DNA of 64,000 nt from Pseudobacter ginsenosidimutans. GTDB lineage: Bacteria; Bacteroidota; Bacteroidia; Chitinophagales; Chitinophagaceae. The notes beneath the pieces are model-generated. The model ran no database searches, was not told where the DNA came from, and was given only the letters and a program-made list of their open reading frames with translations. Of this stretch, positions 26,504 through 35,866 are shown in pieces; the first letter of the stretch is position 1, and each line of letters begins with the position of its first letter. The translations under genes and the position numbers were made by a program. The stretch spans positions 5,208,001-5,272,000 of the forward strand of contig NZ_CP042431.1 in the NCBI RefSeq assembly GCF_007970185.1, in the 5' to 3' direction.

Positions 26504-26776
26504 ATGCCTAAGTATGTTATCGAACGGGAAATATCCGGTGCTGGTAAATTGTCCGCAGAACAATTGAAGGCGATCTCACAAACATCCTGTGGTGTGCTGA
26601 GCAAAATGGGATCGCAGATCCAATGGGTAAACAGTTACGTAACGGGTGATAAGATCTACTGTGTTTACATCGCACCCGATGAAGAGATGATCCGCGAACA
26701 TGCAAGGCTGGGAGGGTTTCCTGCTAACCGTGTCAGTGAGGTGGCTGCTGTGATTGATCCAACAACTGCAGAGTAA
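26504..26776 (+). CDS. DUF4242 domain protein
   Basis: 90 residues. MPKYVIEREISGAGKLSAEQLKAIS, WVNSYVTGDKIYCVYIAPDEE and IREHARLGGFPANRVSEV are the typical elements of DUF4242, a small ferredoxin-like-fold family annotated in places as nickel-binding. No signal peptide, so cytoplasmic. It is a single gene followed by its own terminator. Its biochemical role is not established. Confidence 0.88.
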   Translation: MPKYVIEREISGAGKLSAEQLKAISQTSCGVLSKMGSQIQWVNSYVTGDKIYCVYIAPDEEMIREHARLGGFPANRVSEVAAVIDPTTAE

Positions 26777-26823
26777 AGCATAACAATCTTGTTCAGATCA
26801 GTTTGCTGTCTTCAATGAAAACA

Positions 26824-26862
26824 CCTGTGAACAGTAATGTTCACAGGCTGTTGCTTCTTTTT
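26824..26862 (+). terminator. Intrinsic terminator after the DUF4242 gene
   Basis: CCTGTGAACA, loop GTAA, TGTTCACAGG: a perfect 10-bp stem followed by a T-rich tail (CTGTTGCTTCTTTTTG). Confidence 0.75.
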
Positions 26863-27022
26863 GCCAATCCTAAAATTCAGTAACCCCGCAACAGGCGTTC
26901 CCCAATTTTTCCGGGTAAAACCCCGGTAATGATGGTAAAAAAGTATATTCTTGCATTTATTACTCAACCCATGCAAGTTCGTCCCGGAAAACGCATCGTA
27001 TGCTTCCGGATACTGGTGGATC

Positions 27023-27634
27023 ATGACAGGAAGCGCTTCTACATATCAGCAATTGGATAACAAGGATCTCTTTGCCATGGTGGCAGCAGGTGATGAAGCT
27101 GCGTTCAGACAACTCTTCAATAAATTCCTCCCGGAAATTGGTTCGGCCATCAAAAGTGTTGTTCATTCCGAAACAGCAACAAAAGATATCATCCAGGAAG
27201 TATTCATTCAGATATGGATCTCCAGGGATAAACTCACAGCAGTGGACCTTCCCAGGAACTGGCTTTTCCAGGTTACCTATTTTTTATCCTACAAATGGCT
27301 CAGGAGTCAGAAGAACCAGGAAAAGCTGCAATCGGGATTGCAGCAGGTAAGCCATTCTGATAATTCCAATGCAGTGTGGGAACAACTTGATTTCAATGAA
27401 ACCACCCGACTGATCAGGGAAGCAGTAGTGCTGCTGCCTGAAAAAGCGAAGAAGATCTATACACTCAGCCGGGAAAAAAATCTGAAGATCAGCGAGATCG
27501 CTGTAACCCTGGGCATCTCGGAACAGACTGTCAAGAACTCATTGACACGTTCCTTATCCAGCATCCGCGAACACCTGCTGGCACACGGAATTTCCATTCC
27601 AGTATTTATTCTCTGTTTTTTTTCAAACCAATAG
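27023..27634 (+). CDS. ECF RNA polymerase sigma-70 factor (locus 2)
   Basis: 203 residues from the ATG at 27023; the open frame reaches back to 26951, but that extra part does not look coding. Region 2 appears as LFAMVAAGDEAAFRQLFNKF and TKDIIQEVFIQIWISRD, region 4 as LPEKAKKIYTLSREKNLKISEIAVTLG with GISEQTVKNSLTRSL. The last residues (IPVFILCFFS) are hydrophobic. It is followed 67 bases on by fecR and then an STN-type susC, so it should drive this locus when the receptor is occupied. Confidence 0.93.
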   Translation: MTGSASTYQQLDNKDLFAMVAAGDEAAFRQLFNKFLPEIGSAIKSVVHSETATKDIIQEVFIQIWISRDKLTAVDLPRNWLFQVTYFLSYKWLRSQKNQEKLQSGLQQVSHSDNSNAVWEQLDFNETTRLIREAVVLLPEKAKKIYTLSREKNLKISEIAVTLGISEQTVKNSLTRSLSSIREHLLAHGISIPVFILCFFSNQ

Positions 27635-27701
27635 GTACTATCCTTTTCCACAGGGTACGTATTAGTATAAACCTTTCCTCACTTTACTAAACTTTATTCT
27701 C

Positions 27702-28916
27702 TTGGAACACAGGATTGATCATTTATTGAATAAACTGTCGGAGAACTCGGCAACAGAGGCTGACTGGAACGAACTGTTAGATGCGATCCGGAATGATCAT
27801 TCCGGAGAAGTGATCGCAGGCATTGAACAGTTTAAGAACAGGAAGGCAGATGTGAAAGGGTTTGATCCGGAAACGCCTGAATGGGACGATGTTTTCAAAA
27901 GGGCCGTGGCTGCAGACAAACCGGAACAGTCAGCAACCGGAAAACTGAGGCGCATCCATATCATGCGGTGGACGGCCGCTGCTGCCGTGGTACTGTTATC
28001 GTTGGTGTCGGTTCTTTATTTCCTGCTACCGGAAAATAAACAAGTGGCGCCGACAAACAAACAGATCACTATCATCAACCCTGGTTCTGAAGGCGCGGTT
28101 CTTACATTGGCAGATGGTGTACAAATGGTGATTGATACAACCCTGAATGGTGTTGTTGCTGCACAGAACGGAAGTGAGGTGGTGGTAGCTGACGGCGCTA
28201 TGCGCTATCGCCCGCAGGAAGGGAAACAAGGACTGGTGGAATACAATACCATGACCACTCCAACAGGGAAACAATTCCAGTTCACGCTTCCCGACGGCAC
28301 AAAGGTTTGGCTGAACGCAGCGAGTTCAATAAAATATCCTACGAGTTTCAAAGGAAACACAAGGGAAGTGGAAGTGAGTGGTGAAGCATATTTTGATGTA
28401 ACACACAATGCAAAGCAGCCATTCATTGTGCAGGCAGGCAAGGATGCCAGGATAGAAGTGCTGGGAACATCCTTTAATGTGAACGCCTACCCGGATGAGC
28501 AGGATATCAGAACAACACTGGAAAGTGGACTGGTCATGATAAGGGCCACAGGCCATAACCGGTCTGCCAACACAATAAAAGAAACCCTCTTAAAACCAGG
28601 ACAGCAGGCCGTTGTAGCGGTTCTGAGTAATGGCAGTAAAGAAAAAGGGATCACTATCAATACTGAAGTGAAGATAGAAAAAGTCACTGCTTGGAAAAAA
28701 GGTCTTTTCAATTTTGAAGGCTCCAGCCTGGTTGAAGTGATGAAGGAGCTGGAAAGATGGTACAATATCGAAGTTGTGTATGAAGGTGCACCGCCAACAA
28801 TGAAGTTCTATGGGAAGATCGGTAAGCAACTTCCGCTGAACGATCTGCTGGAAGTGCTGGACAAATCGAAAGTAAAATTTATGATCGAAGGAAGAAAACT
28901 GATCGTTAAACCATAA
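27702..28916 (+). CDS. FecR family anti-sigma factor (locus 2)
   Basis: 404 residues from a TTG start at 27702; no ATG is found in frame before the membrane helix, and MEHRIDHLLNKLSENS is a usual FecR beginning. One membrane segment lies at about 89-108. The periplasmic FecR domain shows FTLPDGTKVWLNAASSIKYPTSFKG, GEAYFDVTHNAKQPF and VLGTSFNVNAYPDEQDIRTTL, and the tail (LVEVMKELERWYNIEVVYEG) is the STN-like interaction domain. It controls the preceding sigma factor and senses the SusC receptor downstream. Confidence 0.94.
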   Translation: MEHRIDHLLNKLSENSATEADWNELLDAIRNDHSGEVIAGIEQFKNRKADVKGFDPETPEWDDVFKRAVAADKPEQSATGKLRRIHIMRWTAAAAVVLLSLVSVLYFLLPENKQVAPTNKQITIINPGSEGAVLTLADGVQMVIDTTLNGVVAAQNGSEVVVADGAMRYRPQEGKQGLVEYNTMTTPTGKQFQFTLPDGTKVWLNAASSIKYPTSFKGNTREVEVSGEAYFDVTHNAKQPFIVQAGKDARIEVLGTSFNVNAYPDEQDIRTTLESGLVMIRATGHNRSANTIKETLLKPGQQAVVAVLSNGSKEKGITINTEVKIEKVTAWKKGLFNFEGSSLVEVMKELERWYNIEVVYEGAPPTMKFYGKIGKQLPLNDLLEVLDKSKVKFMIEGRKLIVKP

Positions 28917-28976
28917 CCAATTCATTCAACAGACCAACGTTTTTCAATCATCTGTTTTTATGTAGGCATGATCAAT

Positions 28977-29008
28977 AAAAAAACCGGAAGTGTTTGCTCC
29001 ACTCCCGG
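28977..29008 (-). terminator. Hairpin with T-run facing against susC, between fecR and susC (locus 2)
   Basis: CCGGAAGTG (28984-28992) and CACTCCCGG (29000-29008) form a 9-bp stem. The one imperfect pair is A-C in plus RNA but G-U in minus RNA, and the minus strand continues with seven T. It therefore works as a terminator only for antisense transcripts. On the sense side it reads TGATC, an A-run, then ACCGG, the same layout as the locus 1 element at 18324-18360. Confidence 0.45.
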
Positions 29009-29073
29009 CTACAGTTGAGTTGATCATAATCTGACTGGTATCATTTTAATTCACAACTAACTTACCCAAAGGT

Positions 29074-32000
29074 ATGACAAAAACTGCTTTTGAGTGCGCT
29101 GACCATTTATTCCCTGAACTGAACCACCTTAAACATGGTAACCTGTCAGGTGGTATTAAATGGCGGCGGACCCTAACCAAAACTCTGGTCATGAAACTGG
29201 CTATTTTCTTACTGACTGCTGCACTCTTCCAGGCCCGGGGCAATTTGCTGGCCCAGAAAGTGACTATCTCCGGGAAGTCGATCACCCTGAAACAGGTATT
29301 CGATGCCATCGAGAAACAAACAGACTTTGTTGTTTTTTCCAATGAGAGTTTTCTGAAGAACACAAAACCTGTTTCCATTACCGTACATGATGTTTCTGTA
29401 TCGGAACTGCTGGAGCTGGTATTGAAAGATCAGCCGGTGCAATTCTCCATCAAATACAATACGATATTTCTCAGTCCCAGGGCTGAATCGAAACCAGGGC
29501 CGGTTCCTGCGCTCCTTCAGTCTACAGCTCCTCCGTTGATCATTCAGGGAGCTTTGCGATCTGCTGAAGGAGAAATCTTATCCGGCGCTTCGGTGAGGGT
29601 GAAACAATCCGGACATGGTGCCATTACAGATAGCAAGGGGAGTTTCCAGTTGAAAACCGATGAGGAGTCGCCCGTTTTGCAGATCACGATGGTTGGTTAT
29701 GAAATGGTGGAAGCGGTGCTCAAAAAAACAGCTTCAGGCTATGATGTGGCAAAGGTTACCGGTGGCATCTTCACCATTAACAACAATGCACCAGGCAATA
29801 TCCAGATCAACATAGCGATGAAGAAGGCAGCCAGTATGCTTGATGAAACGCAGATCACGGCCTATGGAAAAACCAACAGGCGAATGGCAACGGGCAATAT
29901 CGGTACTGTTACTGCTGAAGAGATCGAAAGACAGCCTGTAATGACAGCGCTCGAAGCCATCATCGGAAGAGTACCGGGAGTAGAGGTAAAACAAGTGTCG
30001 GGCAATAGTGCAGCTCCAATGTCTATTACGATCAGGGGAGGCAAATCTATCAACAGTTCGGCGAATAATGACCCTTTGTATGTAATCGATGGCATTCCAA
30101 TGAATAACCTGAATGCAAATTTTTTGCTTGAAGGATCCGGTTTTAGTATAGGGTCAGTGCAGGGCGGAATGGTGAATACCCTCAGAGGTGAAAATATGCT
30201 GCTGGGTATCAATCCTGGAGATATCGAAAGCATCAGCATTCTCAAAGATGCGGATGCAACAGCTATTTATGGTTCAAGAGGTTCCAATGGCGTTATTCTG
30301 ATCACTACTAAAAAAGCCAAACAGGGACCAACCCGCTTTGCATTAAGTGTGAATAATGGTACAAAATCGATTCAACGCTATCCAACGCTATTGCATACAG
30401 CAGAGTACCTGGCCATCAGAAGAGAAGCGTTCAGGAATGATGGGATCACGCCAACCAGGGACAATGCGCCTGATCTCACAATATGGGATCAGAACAAATA
30501 TACCGACTGGCAGAAAACCATGGTCGGAACTGGCTCTATGACCACTATCAATGCTGATGTCAGCGGCGGTATGCGTCAAACCACTTACAGGCTTTCTGCC
30601 AGCTACACTACGCAGAAAGAGATCATGAACAATGGAGGCAAAAATCTGCGGGGTACGTTCATGTCTGCCATCAACCATACCAGCACTGATCAGAAATTTA
30701 ATTTTACACTCAGCAATTCGCTGGCACTAACAGAAGTGAAAGCATATAATCTGAAAGACTTCGGCAACATGGCTCCCAATGCCCCGGATATTTATAATTC
30801 AAAAGGGGAGTTCAATTTTGAGCCATACAGAATCCAGGGCAGGTCTGATTTTGCTTTTAACGGATTGAAATCGCCCAGCGAAAGTCAAACATATTTCTCC
30901 AATAATACCATGTACCTGAGTTATGAAATTCTCCGCGGATTGAGTATTTCCACCAGGGCAGGATATCAGTTCTCCAATAACAGTAACGCTAATTACACCC
31001 CACCATCATCCATCGATCAAACCATCCAGCCTCAGCCTTTCTCGTCAATGGCATATTATGGCAGCTCTTCCATCAAAAACCTGCAGGTGGAACCACAATT
31101 GAAATACAGAACCAATGTTGGAAGAGGGGTGCTGGATGTTCAATTGATTGCCACCTGGCAATCTGCTCAAACACGCAGTACCACTATCATTGCACAGAAT
31201 TTCCCCAACGATGCCATGCTGAAAAGCTATAACAATGCAGCCACTGTTGATCCAACTGATAATTATATTGCCTACAAATACCTTTCCGCAGCAGCTATTA
31301 TCCGATATGAGTGGGACAGAAAATATATAGTAAACCTGAATGGCAGAAGAGATGGTTCATCGCGCTTTGGACCTGGTAAGCAATTCGGCAACTTTGGCTC
31401 CGTTGGATTGGCATGGATAGTTTCCGAAGAGAACTGGCTGAAAACATTGCTTCCTTCATGGATAAGCCTGCTCAAGTTAAGAGGAAGTTATGGAATCACC
31501 GGGAGTGACAGAATGAGAGACTATGAGTATTTGTCACGCTGGTCAAAGAACGCATCTTTGATTTCTTCAAGGTCTGTGTATCCATACGATGGCATAACAT
31601 CCTTCCATGTGCTCACTCCTTTGAATCAGCAATTCCAATGGGAATCGAACAGGAAGTCAGAAATAGGAGCCAGTGTCAGTTTCCTGAAAGATAAAATGAA
31701 CCTGGAAGTTGTGTATTACTCAGAACTATCCGGCAATCAGTTAACTACTTTACCTATTCCACGTATGTCGGGTTTTGAAAAAACAGCCAAAAACTGGCCC
31801 GCAGAAATACGCAATTCAGGTATTGAGATTTCAGCAAATGCCAGACTGCTGCAATCAAATAACTGGGGGCTTGATGTAGGATTTAATATCGGACGCAATA
31901 GAAATAAAGTGATCCATTTTCCTGATTTTGAAAACTCATCTTATTATGGACAGTTGAAAGTTGGCTATTCCACCTCCACTGTATTCGCTTTGCGGTACAC

Positions 32001-32601
32001 TGGTATCGATCCGCTGACCGGCTCCTATACTTTTGAAGACTACAATAAAGACGGAGTAATCTATAAGGACGCAAACGCTTTCCCTACCAGTAATACAGAT
32101 GATCGCTACCTGGCTATTGAAACCATGCCCAAATTTACAGGAGGCTTTTCCCTGAACCTTAGTTACAAAACTTTGAGGCTACACTCCAGTTTCGCGTTCA
32201 AAAACGGATTAAGGGTTGATCCGTATATAAATACTGTTCCCGGTGACATGACCAATTTTGTGTTAACCAATGAAATCAGGAACAACCATTGGAAAAATCC
32301 GGGCGATGCTGCCAGATATCCAAGGTATACCACCAGCAAATCAACACTTGGTCCTATCGAGTATTCCGACGCCAATTACACGAATGGCTCTTATGTACGA
32401 CTGACCAACCTGAGCATTGCCTGGAGTATCCCATCTGAATGGATCAGCAAGATCAGGATTAAAAATGCAACCTTCTCGATTCAGGCTCAAAACCTGTTTG
32501 TACTGTCGCCCTATAAAGGACTGGATCCGGAAATATCAACTTTTTATATGACCACCCCGGTTCCCAGAACGATCACTACCAATCTTTCATTTAATTTTTA
32601 A
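29074..32601 (+). CDS. SusC/RagA family TonB-linked outer-membrane protein with STN signalling domain (locus 2)
   Basis: 1175 residues. A 39-residue leader precedes the hydrophobic signal MKLAIFLLTAALFQARGNLLAQ, so the Met at 29191 is an alternative start. Next come an STN domain (about 62-134), a carboxypeptidase-regulatory-like domain (about 150-260), a plug with ISILKDADATAIYGSRGSNGVILI, and a beta-barrel ending TTNLSFNF. The plug carries extra residues between YVIDGIPMNN and INPGDIE. Role: TonB-powered import of an unknown ligand plus signalling to FecR. It is followed two bases later by susD and then by a lipoprotein and ABC genes rather than carbohydrate enzymes. Confidence 0.95.
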   Translation: MTKTAFECADHLFPELNHLKHGNLSGGIKWRRTLTKTLVMKLAIFLLTAALFQARGNLLAQKVTISGKSITLKQVFDAIEKQTDFVVFSNESFLKNTKPVSITVHDVSVSELLELVLKDQPVQFSIKYNTIFLSPRAESKPGPVPALLQSTAPPLIIQGALRSAEGEILSGASVRVKQSGHGAITDSKGSFQLKTDEESPVLQITMVGYEMVEAVLKKTASGYDVAKVTGGIFTINNNAPGNIQINIAMKKAASMLDETQITAYGKTNRRMATGNIGTVTAEEIERQPVMTALEAIIGRVPGVEVKQVSGNSAAPMSITIRGGKSINSSANNDPLYVIDGIPMNNLNANFLLEGSGFSIGSVQGGMVNTLRGENMLLGINPGDIESISILKDADATAIYGSRGSNGVILITTKKAKQGPTRFALSVNNGTKSIQRYPTLLHTAEYLAIRREAFRNDGITPTRDNAPDLTIWDQNKYTDWQKTMVGTGSMTTINADVSGGMRQTTYRLSASYTTQKEIMNNGGKNLRGTFMSAINHTSTDQKFNFTLSNSLALTEVKAYNLKDFGNMAPNAPDIYNSKGEFNFEPYRIQGRSDFAFNGLKSPSESQTYFSNNTMYLSYEILRGLSISTRAGYQFSNNSNANYTPPSSIDQTIQPQPFSSMAYYGSSSIKNLQVEPQLKYRTNVGRGVLDVQLIATWQSAQTRSTTIIAQNFPNDAMLKSYNNAATVDPTDNYIAYKYLSAAAIIRYEWDRKYIVNLNGRRDGSSRFGPGKQFGNFGSVGLAWIVSEENWLKTLLPSWISLLKLRGSYGITGSDRMRDYEYLSRWSKNASLISSRSVYPYDGITSFHVLTPLNQQFQWESNRKSEIGASVSFLKDKMNLEVVYYSELSGNQLTTLPIPRMSGFEKTAKNWPAEIRNSGIEISANARLLQSNNWGLDVGFNIGRNRNKVIHFPDFENSSYYGQLKVGYSTSTVFALRYTGIDPLTGSYTFEDYNKDGVIYKDANAFPTSNTDDRYLAIETMPKFTGGFSLNLSYKTLRLHSSFAFKNGLRVDPYINTVPGDMTNFVLTNEIRNNHWKNPGDAARYPRYTTSKSTLGPIEYSDANYTNGSYVRLTNLSIAWSIPSEWISKIRIKNATFSIQAQNLFVLSPYKGLDPEISTFYMTTPVPRTITTNLSFNF

Positions 32602-32602
32602 A

Positions 32603-34057
32603 ATGAAGATCATGCGAAACAAAAGCAACATATCAACCCTCTGCCTGATCGTATTATCGATGGCTATATCATCCTGTAATAAATTGCTGGAAGTACCGCC
32701 ACCCATCAACAGCATTACCACGGAAGAAGTTTTTAGTAATAATGCACAGGCTGAATGGACATTGGCAGCCATCTATTCAAAAATGATCAATGGTTACAAT
32801 ACCAGCACTAGAAGCACTACCATTACAGAAGAAATATTTTCATCAGGATTAGCAACAATCCTGGGCGGACTTTCTGCTGATGAACTGACTTATCCTGTGG
32901 TGCTTGCCAACCCCAATTATATCGCTTTCAGCAACAAGCTCACAGTAGCCAACAGTGATAAAACGTCAAAGATCTGGAACTCTGCTTACCGGTTCATCTT
33001 CGATGCCAATGCTGCTATTGCAGGGCTGAGTGCAGCTACTGCCCTTACAGACAGTGTGAAAAAGCAATTGACCGGAGAAGCACTGGCGCTGCGGGCATTC
33101 TGTTATTTTTATCTGGTCAATTTCTTTGGTGATGTTCCTTTGATGTTGAATCCAGACTTCCACGAAGCACAGAATTTTGCCAGAACCCCTACCGCAAAAG
33201 TGTATACGCAGATAAAAAAAGACCTGGTGGATGCCAAGGCAATGCTGGCAGGTGATTATTCAGTCAGTAATAATGAAAGAATAAGAGCGAACAAATGGTT
33301 TGCAGAGGCAATGCTCGCAAGGGTGTATCTCTATACCGGAGAATACCAGCTGGCCATTAACAGCGCTACAGCAGTGATCAACCATACTTCATTATTTACC
33401 GTGGAGCAGGATCTCACCAAAACCTTTCTGCCCAATAACACTGAAGCCATTCTGCAACTCAAGCCGGCCAAAGAAAATACGGGTATCGTAAATGGAACTC
33501 CGGAAGGCTATACATTGTACACTGCTCCCGTGAACAATGGACCCTATAACCGGACTTTCGAGATCAGTACACAACTGGCAAATGCCTTTGAAGCAAATGA
33601 CCTGCGGAAAACAACCTGGACTGTTCCTGCAGGTACAGCTTCGGTTTCTTCAAAATATACCCGGAACCAGCGTGTGCAATATTATAATGTGATCCGGTTA
33701 GCTGAATTACACCTGATCAGGGCGGAAGCCATTGCCCGTCATGTACCGGGCAACAAATCTGCTGCCATCGAAGATATCAATGTGCTCCGAAGAAGAGCAG
33801 GAGTAACCGAACTTGATGAACAGCTTACTGCAGAACAGGTGATCGATGCCGTTGCCCACGAACGACAGGTAGAATTATTCCTTGAGTGGGGCCATCGCTG
33901 GTTGGATCTCAAAAGAACAGGCAAGGCAGGCACTGTGCTGGGCGCAATTCCTGCGAAGCAGCCCTGGTGGGGAGATTATCAATTGCTGTATCCGATTCCG
34001 GCATACGAAATAAGAAACAACAGCCACCTGCAGCAAAACCCTGAATACAATCTCTAG
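32603..34057 (+). CDS. SusD/RagB family outer-membrane lipoprotein (locus 2)
   Basis: 484 residues. The lipobox is AISSCNKLLEV. TPR-like helices (LTGEALALRAFCYFYLVNFFGDVPL), the C-terminal RLAELHLIRAEAIAR and ERQVELFLEWGHRWLDLKRTG motifs, and the ending YPIPAYEIRNN are standard SusD. A second Met four codons in is an alternative start. It starts two bases after the susC stop codon and should form the lid of that channel. Confidence 0.95.
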   Translation: MKIMRNKSNISTLCLIVLSMAISSCNKLLEVPPPINSITTEEVFSNNAQAEWTLAAIYSKMINGYNTSTRSTTITEEIFSSGLATILGGLSADELTYPVVLANPNYIAFSNKLTVANSDKTSKIWNSAYRFIFDANAAIAGLSAATALTDSVKKQLTGEALALRAFCYFYLVNFFGDVPLMLNPDFHEAQNFARTPTAKVYTQIKKDLVDAKAMLAGDYSVSNNERIRANKWFAEAMLARVYLYTGEYQLAINSATAVINHTSLFTVEQDLTKTFLPNNTEAILQLKPAKENTGIVNGTPEGYTLYTAPVNNGPYNRTFEISTQLANAFEANDLRKTTWTVPAGTASVSSKYTRNQRVQYYNVIRLAELHLIRAEAIARHVPGNKSAAIEDINVLRRRAGVTELDEQLTAEQVIDAVAHERQVELFLEWGHRWLDLKRTGKAGTVLGAIPAKQPWWGDYQLLYPIPAYEIRNNSHLQQNPEYNL

Positions 34058-34098
34058 GAACAAACACCGGAAATTAATTCATCTCACAAAATCACACT

Positions 34099-34893
34099 AT
34101 GATCTCCACATATTGCAAGCGTAACCGGTCAGCTAATGGCCGGAACAGGATCTTTATTTTATTTCCTTTCCTGGCCATATTGCTCATCACCAGCTCCTGC
34201 AAAAAGAATCGGTTCGATGGAAATCCTGCCACCGTACAAGTTTTCAATGCGATGGATGATGGTATTTCTTTCTATACTTACCTGGGAAACAAGCGGCCTG
34301 CATTGTTTAAAACATCACTGGAGATCAGGAATAAAAGCTACGAACAGAAAAACAATCTCCTGTATATAAGTAGTTTTCCGCAACAGATCGATTTCTATGC
34401 GAAGCCTGACACGATGCCTCACGACCAGCCTGCACTGTCGATGCTGGCTGAGTTGAAAGACGGAGCAATGTATTCTCTGTTTATTCATGGAGAAAAATCA
34501 GCACCCGCATTTTCCCTGTTCCAGGATATTATCCCTGCCATCAACTGGCAGGACAGTACCTCCCATATTCGCATTGCCAACTTCAGTGAATCACAGGCGA
34601 TCAGTGTGAACATAAAAGGGGAGGCCGAAGGAAGCCTGGTTCAAAACCTGCCCTATAAATCACTGTCGGATTTCATTGAACGCAGCGCAGGTAAATCTGT
34701 AGCAGGTTATGAGTTCGAGATCAGGAACCAGGCTACAGGTGAACTGCTTGCCAGTTATGCAACATCAGGTTTGTATCCGCTGGATGGTACACCTAATCTA
34801 TGGCTCGGCAAATCGAATACACTTGTATTTACCGGTAAGTACGGAGCGGCCTATCCCAATCAGCAAACAATCACTCTTATGAACCACAGGTAA
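34099..34893 (+). CDS. DUF4397-like surface lipoprotein
   Basis: 264 residues. The signal (FILFPFLAILLITSSC) ends in a lipobox Cys. The beta-rich body (ATVQVFNAMDDGISFYTYLG, HIRIANFSESQAISVNIKG, AMYSLFIHGEKSAPAF) resembles DUF4397, a lipoprotein family common after SusC/SusD. No catalytic residues are seen. It links the SusC/D part of the locus to the ABC part and probably sits on the outer membrane. Confidence 0.7.
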   Translation: MISTYCKRNRSANGRNRIFILFPFLAILLITSSCKKNRFDGNPATVQVFNAMDDGISFYTYLGNKRPALFKTSLEIRNKSYEQKNNLLYISSFPQQIDFYAKPDTMPHDQPALSMLAELKDGAMYSLFIHGEKSAPAFSLFQDIIPAINWQDSTSHIRIANFSESQAISVNIKGEAEGSLVQNLPYKSLSDFIERSAGKSVAGYEFEIRNQATGELLASYATSGLYPLDGTPNLWLGKSNTLVFTGKYGAAYPNQQTITLMNHR

Positions 34894-34934
34894 CAAATAC
34901 TCCTGGCGTTCAAAAAAAAATTACCAATAAACAT

Positions 34935-35855
34935 ATGAGCATCGTATTAAAAGTGGAGAAACTCTCCCACAGGTATGCTACTGCCTGGGCTATCCGTGAT
35001 ATCAATTTCGAGATCAGTCAAAATGGTGTGATCGGTTTGCTCGGCTCCAATGGAGCCGGCAAATCAACCACCATGAATATCATTTGTGGTGTACTGAATC
35101 AAACGGAAGGCGACGTATACATCAATGGCATCAACAAAAGAGAGCAACCCAAACTCGCTAAAAAACAGCTGGGTTTTCTGCCACAGACACCACCACTGTA
35201 TACAGATTTTACCGTGAATGAATACCTTACCTACACGGCTGATCTGCGTTTTATCGAAAAGAAGCAGGTGAAACGTTCTGTTGACGAAGTGATGGACAGG
35301 GTAGGCATCACCCATTTCAGTTCGAGGCTCATCAAAAACCTGTCAGGTGGCTACAAACAAAGAGTGGGCATTGCACAGGCCATCATTCACAAACCCAGTA
35401 TCGTGATACTTGATGAACCTACCACCGGCCTCGATCCCAACCAGATCATCGAAGCGAGAAAACTGATCAGGGAAATTTCTCAGGACCATACCATCTTATT
35501 GTCTTCCCACGTACTGTCTGAGATCAATTTGTTATGCCGGGATATTATTATGATCGAAGGAGGAAGAATGGTGTTCTCCGACTCCATGGAATCTTTCAAC
35601 AATTATATTCAGCCCAGTGCCGTACTGGTTCGGATGGAGAATGCACCACCAGAGGCTGAATTGCTGAAAATTAACGGTGTCACAAAAGTGCAGTCGCTCT
35701 CCGACAAGCAATACAGGATCTATTTCAGTGGCAATAATTCAATTTCAGAATCCATCATCGCCGCAAGTATGCAGCAGAACTGGAAACTCACTGAGATCAA
35801 TCTGGAAAGATCCATGCTGGATGATGTGTTCAAACAATTATCACAAAATTCCTAA
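34935..35855 (+). CDS. ABC transporter ATP-binding protein, GldA-like
   Basis: 306 residues, one ABC domain. Walker A is GSNGAGKST (residues 37-45), the signature is LSGGYKQRVGIAQ, and Walker B is VILDEPTTGLDP, with a switch His in LLSSHVLSE. The C-terminal 80 residues match the extension of the GldA/CcmA group. In gliding Bacteroidota, GldA works with GldF and GldG. Here the next gene, 11 bases on, encodes a fused GldF-GldG, and a second fusion lies at 40858. One ATPase may serve both permeases. Confidence 0.92.
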   Translation: MSIVLKVEKLSHRYATAWAIRDINFEISQNGVIGLLGSNGAGKSTTMNIICGVLNQTEGDVYINGINKREQPKLAKKQLGFLPQTPPLYTDFTVNEYLTYTADLRFIEKKQVKRSVDEVMDRVGITHFSSRLIKNLSGGYKQRVGIAQAIIHKPSIVILDEPTTGLDPNQIIEARKLIREISQDHTILLSSHVLSEINLLCRDIIMIEGGRMVFSDSMESFNNYIQPSAVLVRMENAPPEAELLKINGVTKVQSLSDKQYRIYFSGNNSISESIIAASMQQNWKLTEINLERSMLDDVFKQLSQNS

Positions 35856-35866
35856 AGCGGGCATCG

